Assembly: GCA_950295325.1 (NCBI GenBank)
Contig: OX485804.1
Coordinates: 22,320,001-22,384,000, forward strand
Direction: 5' to 3'
Source of the DNA: Polytrichum commune
Taxonomy: Eukaryota; Streptophyta; Polytrichopsida; Polytrichales; Polytrichaceae
DNA length: 64,000 bases
Part shown: positions 38,101 to 49,461 of the stretch, one piece after another
How positions within the stretch are numbered: position 1 is the stretch's first letter
Layout: each line of letters begins with the position of its first letter
Notes under the pieces: model-generated
Database searches by the model: none
What the model was told of the DNA's origin: nothing
What the model saw: only the letters and a program-made list of their open reading frames with translations
Program-made: the position numbers and the translations under genes

Positions 38101-41100
38101 CTTCCAATAAATCTGATACGAAGATGGGATATAACCTGCACATTAAGTGGTTCAAAGTTCACTCTTTCCTTCATGAAACAAATAGGCTCAAATCTTACAG
38201 ACGATCAGCAGCAGCCTGAGAAACATTCTGAAAGTAAGATTTCTGTAGCACTATTCCAGTAAGATAATTCCAGGAAGTGAAATCCAACAAAAGCACAAGA
38301 ACACCTCTCATAGATGTAGAATTAGAACAAATTTCTTGACATAGACCATCAGAAGAGGGTGCAAGCTAAACAGCCACCTGACACCAGATGGTGGACGTTG
38401 AAATATCTCTCGCTGGTTAATAGTTGGCATAGACCCATGTAGAGGTAGCAGAAGAAACCTACTACTATCCCTAAACAAAGAGTTCGCCTTCAGACGCTCA
38501 ACCAGCTTTGAGATTTCATCCCAACCAGTCAAAAATACAAGAACTGCACCATCTCCCTCCTTCACACAGATGTGCTGAAGTGCTGCTTCTACCTGCAGTC
38601 ATCAGATTTGTGAGAACTCTCCTCTGAATGTTTAACACAAAAGGTGTACAGAAACAAGCACACAACCTTGATGCAACAGCAGGAGCTAGCAGTCTAAAAC
38701 AGGAAAAAGCGACGCACCAACGCTATATCAATAATCTCTCCGCTCCAAGCTTGAAGTGACTGCTGAGTACCACGGCTATAATTGCGGTATTCAGATTCTA
38801 TGCTTACATCCTGCATCATAAAAATTTGCCATGGTGATACATGAGTCAAAGGAAGCACCTGAAAGGTACAAATTGAGTAAAATTCTCAAGATAACAAAAA
38901 GATTGCACTAAGCCCAAGACGGGGATGAGATGACCTACCCTCCTTTAAAGAATCTAACTCCAGGGCCTCTACCCATGTAGATAACATGGTCATGGTAATT
39001 TTCCCCATTTGCATTCAATATAGCAAGTGAGAACAAGTTCTAGTATCCAGACAAGGATACTTGGCACCTTCTAGGCATTCTTACCTCAAACGCCTCACTA
39101 ATAGGGTCCCTCTTTTTCTCTTGTGTTTTTCTTCGTTTCCCTCCACCACCATTATAACCTCCTTGGTCAGAACTCACAGGAAAACGAGTAAGCTCCAGTA
39201 CATCCTCCAGAAATAGCTCTTTCACTGGGAATGTGAAACCCTGCAACAACCCAGGACACTCGCCACTGTGAGTATAGATTTTTTTAGAACGTATGCCCGG
39301 TTCTCTACTACCAATTCAAGTGGGAGAATCAACATTTTCTGGGTTCAGGACTCGGCTATATACTCTGAACATTCAAAACTTGTGCTTTATTGAGAATTTC
39401 CTGGACAGTTTCACAAACACAAATTCAGTGTATTCCTGTCTGTAAATTGTGGAGCACTGGAAGTGCTCAACAGAATAGACATAAACAACAGACAACACTA
39501 AGTAAACAGATTGTTAACAATACACTATTGAGCAAAAAGCACAAGGAAACAACAAACAAGGTCGACCATGGATTGAAGACTTACAGGGATGTGCTTCATT
39601 GGTGCACCTCCAAAGTATTTAGAAAAGAGCTCTGCATTTATGGTAGCGCTCATCAAAACCAATCGCAGATCTGGACGACGAGGAAGCAAGTCTCGTAATA
39701 TAATCAGCAAGAAATCCTCATTCATGCCACGCTCATGGATTTCATCCACCATAACGTGACTAACCCCATCCAATAGAGGTTCTTGAACCTGCCCTCCCCA
39801 GCAAAAACTACAAATATAGTCAGGGTTTATATTTCTCAATATTACCACCAGGACCATTGACCAGGTACTAGTTTTAAGTTTAATCTGAAGCAAAGGTCGC
39901 AATACAAACCTCTAAAAACATCACAAATATGATCTAGAGTTAGAAATCACATACAAGTCGTCTAAGTAACACTCCTGTAGTGCAGAACAGCAGCCGTGTC
40001 TGTGCGGAACGTTTTGCTTCTAAGCGGATCTGGTAACCAACACTCTGCCCCAATGCATCTCCCCGCTCTGCTGCCACACGTGCAGAGACCGACATAGCAG
40101 AAATTCGCCGAGGTTGAGTACAGATGATATTGCAGTTGGAACCCCGACCAGCCTCAATCTCCTCCTCCAACAGGAACTGTGGCAGCTGAGTGGTTTTCCC
40201 ACAGCCTGTTTCTCCAGAAACCACAACAACCTGCCAATAAAGGTCAACACATGTTTGCAACCAAACATAACATAATTTAATACCTGTGACATCTAAAATC
40301 TTAAACCTGGTGGAATCTTCTGTGAGAAATACCTGATTGTTGTTGACAGCTTGCAAAAGTTCAGCTTTCATTTTGAATGCAGGAAGTTTCTCCCGAAAAG
40401 CTTGCATTGCCTTCACTGCTCCACTGGCCTGCCATCCCATTAAGAAAACAAAATCAATCAGATTGCCCTTTCCAACTGAGTCTCCTTTTGGCCTAGACTG
40501 TGTAAGCCTTTTTCAAATGGATGACCAAACAGTACTTTTGAAAATCTCTTGAAAATGCACATGTGATCAAAGAAACTAATGAAAATCTCTCTATATGTGA
40601 AAAGCATCTAAGACACGTGGACATGAACCAAGACATAGTTTACCTTGATAACATGTTTTGTAACTCTGCTTTAGGTGTCTCACAAGACAGTTGCAACATT
40701 AACCTTCAAATCAGAGGGTACAAGAAAGCCAGTTTAGGCAAAACCTTCATCTGCCGCTGACTCTCCCTTAACTCCATGTTCAACCTCTCCTTCTCTGCTA
40801 CTGATGGACCCTGTGGTTGAGAGGTTCCCTGACCCCAGCTTGATCGCAGCTGCTTGCCTTCCTGAGGACTTTCTGATGTGGATGGGGGGGATTCATTTGT
40901 GACACGGATGTTTGCAAGCATGTTCTCCACCCGATTCTCAGTAGTGGCAGACATGGATATCTACATCAAAGCAAATTGCCATGTTATAATAGCGCTTCAT
41001 GGTTCCATCATTACAGACTGGAATTTTGAGAAATTCAAGTATACCATATACACCCTCACACTCTCTTTCATTCAAGAGTTCTATTCATCTAATGTTTTTC

Positions 41101-42688
41101 ATTATCCTACTATGAAGAAAGAACAGCTATCTTTGTGCTCAATATACAAATGAAAAGTAAATGTTTCATTAACCACCCTCTCTTAACTGTAGCCACAAAA
41201 AGGCAAGACAGAAAATTCCTATGTACACAAAGAACTAAAAATCCAGCTTATTTTTGCAAAGTAAAACCAGTAACTCAACCTCCACCCTAAAGAAAGAACA
41301 TTCCAGGCAGATCCCTTTGAGTAAAAATTTGGGATCGCAAAAAATGCACCTGACGCTGAGAGGAGCCATGGCGATCGTCAAGGTCTGCTCGATAATTAGG
41401 CAAAGGCACTTTGCTCACCACCAGCACTGTGTTCCTTCCTTTATTGTATGCGTGACTTCCTTCCCAACAATCCCACCCAGCTCACTTTCATTACAACGCA
41501 CAACATTGCCCTGAAAGACATGTCACGAAAATGACATTCAACCTCTGTACCCAAACTCATGAGTAAAGGTCCCAGTTACACACTGTGACTACGAAATGAT
41601 CTTCACTCTTATAAAATTTTGTTAAGACTCTTTGATTCAGCAACATCCCTAAAGCTGAGGATTGCTGCCCAGTACCTCCAAGGAACAATCAGAAGCCCTG
41701 GAGATGCACTTTGCCAACTTAACCCCTCCTGCTAGAAAGGTAATGACCTCAACTGTCTCTGTCAGGCCTCTCGAGCCTATAGTATGAAAGTCTTTACACA
41801 TCGGCTTGATGATTTTCAAGTAGTCGCATCAAAATCTTCATATACCTGGCCAAAGTTTTGTGTATTTTTTGGTATACTTACAAGTGAAGACCCAGCCGGA
41901 ACGCAAAATCTTCAAGGGTGTCTTGGCCTCTACGACCATAATTTTTCTTGATCACAACTTCCTGCTGTTCCTCAGCCACCTTCAATTTCTCCAACCTATC
42001 CCACCATTCGTTCTCATCTAGATCTTCTTCCTTTGGACCCTGCATATTCATAAAATAAGTACACAATCAACATTTTGTGGGTTCAGAATTAAATAGGCGG
42101 ACCTTCAAAGCAGATGCCAAGCATGTTGCCCATGAAACACTTGTATGAGATGAGTGATACTGCACACCTGAGGTCTGTTTAAGTTCGAAGCACCCAGCTA
42201 CAGGTGGCTCCTCTCATGTCATATAAAAGTTAAGAAGCTTCACTTGAGTTTGCCAAACGTCAGCGAGAAGATGAGTTCCCTCTGATATCAGATTCACATA
42301 TTCATAATCCCTTGAAAACCGTGGACCTCTCGAATTGGGCGAAGTATGTACGAGCAGAATTCATGCAATATTAGTGTCCGACATTTATACAAATGGCTTG
42401 AAGTCAGGAAGATTCAAGTGCACCTCTCACTCAGTATCCCATGCTCGTTGTTCACGAGTACCCTTGGATATTAAGAAATGGGAAAATTTGTACCTCGCCA
42501 TGCATTTGCTTGAGCTTCTCAGCTCTCCATGCAGGATCCCACCATCGTTGTCCCCCACCTCCTCCACCACCACGACCACCACCACCACCAAACCCTCCTC
42601 GACCACCGCCACCGCCACCGCCACGACCACCACCTCGGCTACCGCCACCCCTGCCTCCTCGCCCTTGCGAGTTTGGACCCCCCGGCAT
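35166..42688 (-). CDS. DExH-box ATP-dependent RNA helicase (DHX36-like plant DExH family)
   Basis: Sixteen exons join in frame across GT-AG introns: 42494-42688, 41882-42039, 41350-41455, 40745-40960, 40333-40428, 39955-40230, 39585-39788, 39085-39240, 38718-38810, 38378-38592, 37852-38011, 37134-37407, 36720-36912, 36279-36465, 35594-35962 and 35166-35345. They sum to 3078 bases, 1025 residues plus stop, the usual size for this family. Residues 1-48 are Gly/Arg-rich (RGG-like), followed by [13 protein letters not shown]. Helicase motifs: Walker [10 protein letters not shown] (263-271), DEIH (364-367), SAT (396-398), VFLTGWDEI (519-527), [12 protein letters not shown] (~576-587) and QRRGRAGR (625-632). 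A helicase-associated domain and OB-fold follow ([18 protein letters not shown]). It should unwind RNA, possibly G-quadruplexes as DHX36 does. The start ATG opens the Gly-rich exon; an upstream in-frame ATG at 42811 is possible but lies in repeated leader DNA. Confidence 0.93.
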
Positions 42689-43330
42689 TGCTCCTCCTAA
42701 TCTCCTGCAACACAACCTCCAAATCGAGGCCTGCAGTACTTCACCCCCACCTCCGACCCTACCGAACAATACCCTAATTGCAATCCTCCTCCGAATCCAC
42801 TCTGTTCTCAATTTCCCAGCTCCGTGACAACACAGGCCCTACGCGTAGTAATTAGTAATCTGTGTGTCTCCCGCTACTGCACAAACCCGAACCGAATAGA
42901 AGCCTGCAGTTCACCCCCAGCTCCTACCCTACCAAGCAAAACCCTAATTGCAATCCTCCTCCAAATCTGCTCTGTTCTCAATTTCACAGCTCCGTGACAA
43001 CACAAACTGAAACGCGTAGTAATCTTGTCTGTCTACCGCTGCTGCACACATACGAATCGAATCGAATCGAATCGAGGCCTGAAAACAATATGTACAGCAA
43101 ACTCCAGGGAACAACTGCTCACTGGAACCCTAATTGCAATAGTCCATGGAACGCGCTCTGCCTTAACTCCAGGCTCCACAGTGACGGTACAAAGCTCACC
43201 TAAACTACCTACCACGCGCAGTCTGTCCTTCGCTTGACGTGATCGGACTTTTCCACCGCAATCACTCTTCTGCGAATGCGTGGCTCTGATGAGTCTCACT
43301 CCGAAGAAGTGAAACGGGCATGGCGATGGT
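42689..43330 (-). promoter_or_regulatory. Helicase upstream region built of three ~174-bp tandem repeats with telo-box-like motifs
   Basis: The anchor GGCCT or AGCCT occurs at about 42728, 42901 and 43076, giving units of ~173-175 bp. Each unit carries ACCCTAATTGCAAT (42771, 42941) or AACCCTAATTGCAAT (43126). The middle one is a perfect AAACCCTA box (42939-42946), a known plant promoter element common upstream of translation and RNA-processing genes. Units also share CTCTGTTCTCAATTTC and AGCTCCGTGACAACAC, though the third copy has lost part. A short TCGAA run (about 43054-43075) precedes the third unit. Which part is promoter and which leader is not visible. Confidence 0.7.
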
Positions 43331-45596
43331 GGGGTCGACGATGAACCAAAAGCTAGGGTTCATGACCAACAAACTCTAAAATTGGGGCAATCCTATTGGT
43401 CGAGAGCAAAATTTTGGACCCAAGGAGTTTACATTAGCGACCTTTTCTAAGTTATGAAAAAATGAAGTGGCATTAATATGGCATCACTTTGTTCTTTAAT
43501 TTTAATAATCCCCATTGAAGAAAATACTTTTCTTAAGGTTTATTCCCACATGATTTTACCAAATAACCAAAGTTTGTCCTAAGAACATAGTCAAGGTCTC
43601 TCATTTATGGTGGAGGCACCTACAAGCCTTGCCCTATAAATTTTTGAGTAGGTATAGTTAAGTAGCCTTCACACACGTCCACTGTTTTATCTACCAATCA
43701 ATGTTGGATAGTTTTTGTCCCACTGCCTTGACACTCGTCTAGCTTGTCATAGGTTTTGTTAAAGGAGCTCCTTGCGCCTCATAGTTAAGACTAAAAGCAA
43801 CCAATCACAGTTGCCATAAGCAACACTTTTGAAGGTCCTACATTCTTGCCTCATCTCTAGGTACCAATGAGAGGGTCGATGCCTGAAACCTCCGTTTCAA
43901 AACCATGCCACGTCCATTGCCAACTAGGCTCGGAACTAGATAACACCGATAATGTGGAGGCCATGTTTTTTGGACAGTCTTTTAGGGCTAAGCTAAAATC
44001 GTTGGGAAGGGGGCATAAGTTTAAGAAATCAATCTTCGAACTTGGTCACATCTTGAGTTTAAATGTAAGGTCCATTTGAGGGGTGGTTTGGATCCGGACC
44101 CAAACCCTAATGTAAACACACCCTCAATTGTTGTTAGGCTCCTATAATGGGACTTCTCTAGTCATTTGACTTTGAAATAATTACCATCTTCTTAAGCTTG
44201 TAAATGTGAGGTTTGTATGCTATAAGGATAAGTCTCTTCCCTAAAACAACCCATCAGATATCAGAAAGTATGATATTTAAAGCGTGTGGCCCTATTGTGA
44301 GCATTTCCAAATCCACGTGCATTTTGGGCCATTGGACCACCTAAACAACCGTCTCATATAACTAGCAATTGTATATCATAAAGGTTGTCATGTCAAGTTT
44401 CAAAAGTGGACTAGATATGCAAAAGTTACAAGAGCTCAAATTTTATATTCTTTCATTCCTTAAATGATTAGACATGTCCTCCCAATTGTGTTCACAACTA
44501 ACCCCATTATGCAAGGACCAACCGTGATTAGATTTATTGGAAAATTTCAACACATCACGCTCAGCTATTTGGAGTAAATCCACACTACTTGTTGGTGTTT
44601 ATACTATGCACTGACAACACATCATCCCATGCACATTCACTTGGGCATTCACATGGAGTCAACTTGGCATTCATGCATTAGGTAGTAGAACCTCTCAAAT
44701 CCAAGAATGTGAAAGCTTGAGAGCATGCATGGTCACAAAGTTTACATCCCTAATGAGCACGCTAAAACGGCTTAACCTAAACCTTGAAGGTTTACGTAGC
44801 GTACTTAGACGCTGTGAATGAATGAAAAAATAAGTACATGGATTTGTATGTAGAATATGTTATGTGCCTACTTAAATAGACATGTGTGTGCATATTTGCC
44901 TAATTTTTCATAAAAACAAATTATAGACTTCCTAAGTTTTTTCAAATTAATTAATAATTGGACTTTTTGGCCCACATGCTATCAACGTGCAATATAACTA
45001 TACTAACTTGAAGACAAAAAAACACCATAATTCACACTAGTGGTAACATTGGAGTCATCTACCTTTATTTAGAGCACATAGTCCAATTTTATCATAACAT
45101 GTGTCTTTTGAATGCATGTTTTTAGCTATAAGCCTTGTTCTATACCATTCAAGCATAGGTTTTGATTAAGCCTCAAAGGACCAAGGAGATCAATGCACAA
45201 CCAACTTTATACACAATTTCTACAAGCCTCACCAAGTCTGAGATATTTTTAAAGTGCTATTCACAAGTAAGTTTGAAATTTCATATAATACATTATCTTA
45301 GCTAATAAACGAGGACGAGGACGAGTACTAAGACTTACCACAACAACATGTAAGAAAATTGCTATTATATTTGAATGACTCATGATTCAAGACCTCCAGA
45401 TTTAAGAAACATACAAAGTTGAATGTTATGCCATTGTGTTGCCACAATGTCGTTCTTGCATACATGTAACATACATCATGTGCACTCGTTTGATGGAAAT
45501 TATAACATTTCATATGATTGGAAAAAAGTGAAACTAAGTTTATACACATATACAATTTAACAAAAAAATTTAAGGAAAACTATGATTTTCAACTTC
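43331..45596. other. Intergenic, with dispersed repeat 44.3-45.2 kb
   Basis: No gene is supported. The part at 44265-45180 is the diverged partner of 18860-19250. A block near 44085-44110 (GACCCAAACCCTAATGTAAA) resembles the possible element end at 22910. The 70-codon frame at 43867-44079 is unrecognised. Confidence 0.45.
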
Positions 45597-45737
45597 ATAA
45601 CATTATTCAGATCCATGGCAATGTTCAGTGGGATTGACAATATTCCCAGATATTCCCCACGTTCAGTATAAATATGGGGATATTCCGTTAAATATTTTCA
45701 GTCCCACAATCATTGTTATGAATTTGAATAATGTTAT
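45597..45737. mobile_element. 141-bp foldback element (near-complete palindrome)
   Basis: The left arm starts ATAACATTATTCA and the complement of the right arm starts identically. Pairing continues through ...CAATG...GTGGGA and an inner ATATTCCCCA/TGGGGATAT stem around a short loop near 45660-45674. Nearly the whole block can fold back on itself. It could be a short foldback MITE or a hairpin-RNA precursor; there is no coding capacity. Confidence 0.7.
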
Positions 45738-46220
45738 ATTTGTCAAAGTGTATTTTTGGAAATAAACTTAACATCTAAAACTTAGATTCAAAGCCACCTA
45801 TAAAGGACGCTTTGTTTTCCAATCAGGCTCAATATTACATTGCAAATTTGCCGTAAATTTGTGTAATAACACTGAGTGTGATTTACGGTTTGAAAAAAAG
45901 AGGTTAACTTGAATTTCAGTTATTGCATTGACTGTTCCACTTAGTACATGTGGGACCAATTCCCGGAACATGCACTATTTTGCCAAATATGAAAAGTAAT
46001 GAGGGCTAAAAAAATGAATCAATAATATTAAATTCATGAATACATGGTCATTTATCATACATTTCAAGAAAATTAGTGAGCTCTAAGGTGTTTGTAGAGT
46101 GTATCCGTAAATTGTTTTGGTGAGCTCAAAGAGGGTTATTCTTCTTCTCAATCGCCATCACTCACTCCCAAAGCATCTCATAACACCAAGAAATTATAGA
46201 GAGCATGCTTTGAGAGTTTA

Positions 46221-47687
46221 TGTCGCACACCTCTCCATTAGGAATGCCCAAAACATCATGGGCACAAGGGGGACCTCGGAGTGACACCCAGGACCAGGAA
46301 TGCTATCTTGTGAGCGGTGAGCAGTGAGCCGTGAGCAGAAAATTTGAATTTTTATTCTTCAAATTTTTCAATGAAATGTATGATATAGACCCTATGACCG
46401 TGGAGAATTTATGGTTTCATTCTATAAAATCTGCATATTATTTAACAAAAATTAATCAAGGTCCTATTTCCTTTTTTTGAGTTTTCGTGGATAAATACTT
46501 AAAATTTTAATTTACATTCTTATCCCCTATTTTATGTTCCCTATAATTTTGGATTTTTTTTTTCTAAATTTTTTTTTTCGTTTTCTTCCGTTTCTTTTTA
46601 TGGATGGTTTTTTCAAAAGTTTATAATTTCTTCCACTCCACGGTTATAGGCACCATCCATAGTTAAACGTACCATCTACTTTTAGTCATATTTGTAAAGA
46701 AACTATATGAAGAGTCCTACTCGGTGTAAGAATTAAGTCAAATATTCTGAATTTTTTTTAAAAAAATCAAATTTTCTGCTCACCGCTCACAAGATAGCGT
46801 CGCTGCACCCAGGACTTGTGGCGCCGTTGGTGAGAGGGCCCAAGTAATCCTAGTGTGGGTGAGGGTCCCGGGCGTTGGGAACACCTCCCACCCACAAAGA
46901 CTAGGAGTCACAACGGTAAGGCCATCAGCTATGCGTAGCTTATGGCGTGCGGGTTCTAGAATGCTCAAGAACACCTTAATCGGAGGTGTGAGTTAGGAGA
47001 TATGGCAATTTGAGTGGGTGATGGCTTGGGAGTGGCTCCCGGGACTCCAAGGTTTGAACAGGCATAACTTCCTTAATACTTGCCCGAATGGGGCAAGTGA
47101 GGATTCCATTGGCATCTGTGTGAAGCTTAGATGACGATGGAGTGGTCCAATATTAGCATCAGAGATTACGCAAGGAAGTTATGGTGTTATGAAGGTGTTG
47201 GGGGCTTCTATTCCCAACGGCTAAGGGAAAATGTCTACTTGGCCCCAACTCTTGGTAGAGAGACAAAATATTTCTTGACAGTAGGACAGGGGCCTTGCCA
47301 AAAGTCCTAGAGGCTTATATAGGTGAGGCAATGTGGCTGCCAAACCCACCCGAGGCCGAATGGCATGGCCTCCACGGGCATTGGCCCAACATGGGGGCGT
47401 AATTGCTTAGTATGGTTCGGGTTGTTGTAGTGTTGCTCCGACAATGCGATGATCAACTAAAGATTGGCCTTTCATGGATGGAAATCCACATCTTACCATT
47501 GGTTACAAATTAAGCAGTGAGCCCAAATGCAAGTGTAGGAGGGTTGGTTCCCCTCCTATGAACTAAGAGGTCCATGATATGGGGAGCTAACCATTAGCAT
47601 GGCGGAATGCGAAGGGTTAGCGTTGGTGACCATTGCTAGAAATGAAAATGGTCAAAATTATTAAGGGGGCTAGGAAGGGTTGCGACA
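46221..47687 (-). mobile_element. Solo LTR A (minus strand), interrupted by a nested MITE
   Basis: Without the insertion (46295-46815 including one target copy) this is a ~946-bp LTR homologous to 48489-49456 in opposite orientation. On the minus strand it starts TGTCGCAACCC at 47687 and ends GACA at 46221, giving TG...CA ends. Shared landmarks include CAACCAACCCTCCTACACTT, a CTTATATAGG TATA-like site (near 47321) and CACAAAGACTAGGAGTCAC. The flanks (GTTTA and ATTTC) match at only three of five positions, so the target duplication has decayed. No internal gag-pol sequence adjoins it. Confidence 0.85.
46295..46805. mobile_element. 511-bp MITE nested in solo LTR A
   Basis: The left terminus reads CAGGAATGCTATCTTGTGAG and continues CGGTGAGCAG. 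The complement of the right terminus reads CAGCGACGCTATCTTGTGAG and continues the same way, about 30 bp with three or four mismatches. The left arm has an extra partial duplication (GTGAGCCGTGAGCAG). CACCCAGGAC flanks both sides (46285-46294 and 46806-46815), a 10-bp target-site duplication. The homologous LTR at 49380 shows the uninterrupted site. The CAG ends suggest hAT and the 10-bp duplication suggests Mutator-like; the superfamily is unresolved. No transposase is encoded. Confidence 0.9.
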
Positions 47688-48483
47688 ATTTCCAACATTT
47701 TGACACTTTAAACCCCCAAAACCCTAGATCCTTTAGTGCCACTAAGCTCATAGCGTGAAGAAATTTTGTATCACCTTCACTAATTTCCCTACATACACTA
47801 TTAGCCCACCCTCGCTGAATGGGATAATCAATGTCGAAGTAAGCAGATATCGAACCATGTTAAGTTCAAGACCAAGAACAATGACATGAAAGCATTTTTA
47901 TGAATGCCATCATAACAAATAATGTGTTTTGGGGATGATTGCCATAAAGAACCTACTTACATTTTTTATCTTTCTTTTCTTTTAAAACATAAGAGACAAG
48001 TGCCCATATGACTAGTTTATTCTGTCAAATAGAGAGAAGATTTCACTGCTGGGAATCAAACTGTCAACAACTCCACTCCATTTGGTTTTGAATAACTCTC
48101 CACCATCATCCGATAGTTTAAGGTAATTATATGCTTGATTTTTCAAAAAAAAAATCTTCATAATTTCTTAGAGTATGTAAGATACTTCGGAAGAGTATCT
48201 ATGATGCTTAGTGCAATAAATTTATGATAACTATTTCTACATAACTTAAGACGCTTTACACTATGAACCACGAAGATAGACCAAGACAATGTAAGAACGT
48301 TGATTGGCTATTGAACTCATCCAGGGACCACTTCGGTTTACACTAAGAAAAAATGATAGAGGGACCATAGAGGTTGAGGTTCCCAAAATATAATTTTCAA
48401 GGCCTAGTAAATGCATTGACATGGTCCAACATGTTTTGCGGTGACAGAGGCAAGAGAGATGGTATGGTAGGAAAATGCAGGGG
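47688..48483. other. Spacer between the two solo LTRs
   Basis: About 0.8 kb with no recognisable coding or repeat content. Frames at 48261-48559 overlap on both strands and are not convincing. Confidence 0.45.
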
Positions 48484-48488
48484 CCCAT

Positions 48489-49456
48489 TGTTGCAACCCT
48501 TGCCAACCCCCTTAACAATCTTGATCATTTTCATTTCTAGCAAGGATCACGAGTGCTAACCCTTCACATTCCGCCATGCTAAGTTAATGGTTAACTCTGC
48601 ATATCGCAGACCTCTTAATTCATAAGAGGGGAACCAACCCTCCTACACTTGCATTTGGAACTCACCGCTTTATTGGTAACCAATGGTAAGATGTGGGTCC
48701 AATCTTTAGTTGATCATCATGTTGCTAAAGCAACATTATAACAACCCGAACCATACTAGGCAACTATGCCCTCCCTTATTGGGCCAATGTCCGTGGAGGC
48801 CATGCCGTTTGGCCTCGGGTGGGTTCGGCGACCATACCGCCTCACGCATATAAGCCTCTAGGACTTTTGGCAGGGCCCCTACCCCATCATTAAGAAACCT
48901 TTTGTCTCCCTACAAGAGTTGGGGCCAAGTAGACATTATCTCTTAGCCGTTGGGGCTAGAAACCCTTAGCAACTTCAGAACACCATAACTTCCTTTTATG
49001 ATCTTTGATGCTAACATTGGACTACTCCATCATCATCTATGCTTCACATAAATGCCGATGGACTGCTCACTTGCCCCATTCGGGCAAGTCGTGAGAAAAT
49101 TATGCCTATTCAAACCTTGGCAGTCCCGGGATCCACTCCCAGGCCACTGCTACAGCAGTGCGCTGTCTTGGGACAATTCCCCACTCAAATTGCCATATTT
49201 CCTAACTCACACCTCCGATTAAGGTTTTCTTGAGTATTCTAGAATTGGCACGCCATAAGCTATGCAAAGCTTATGGCCTTACCCTCGTGACTCCTAGTCT
49301 TTGTGGGTGGGAGGTGTTCCCAATGGCCAGAGCACTCACCTACACTAAGATCACTTGGGCCCTCTCACCAACGGTGTCACAAGTCCCCGGTGTCACTCCG
49401 TGGTCCCCCTTGTGTCCATGGTGTTCCGGGCACTCCTCATGGAGAGGTGCATGACA
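48489..49456 (+). mobile_element. Solo LTR B (plus strand) with 5-bp target-site duplication
   Basis: The block starts TGTTGCAACCC and ends GACA, and is flanked on both sides by CCCAT (48484-48488 and 49457-49461). That is the 5-bp duplication expected from retroviral-type integration. Length is 968 bp. It carries a GCATATAAGCC TATA-like site near 48845. It matches solo LTR A at 46221-47687 inverted. With an LTR of one orientation, its own duplication and no internal region, it is best read as a solo LTR left by LTR-LTR recombination. Open frames inside (49039-49454) are not genes. Confidence 0.92.
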
Positions 49457-49461
49457 CCCAT

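Noticed and set aside
49039-49454. Plus-strand frames resembling a minus-strand frame at 46780-46974
   Set aside because: The similarity arises because both lie in copies of the same LTR; neither is a gene.
46221-49456. A single transposon bounded by ~950-bp terminal inverted repeats
   Set aside because: The right arm has its own 5-bp CCCAT duplication and TG...CA ends, and both arms have a TATA-like site, which fits two independent solo LTRs better.
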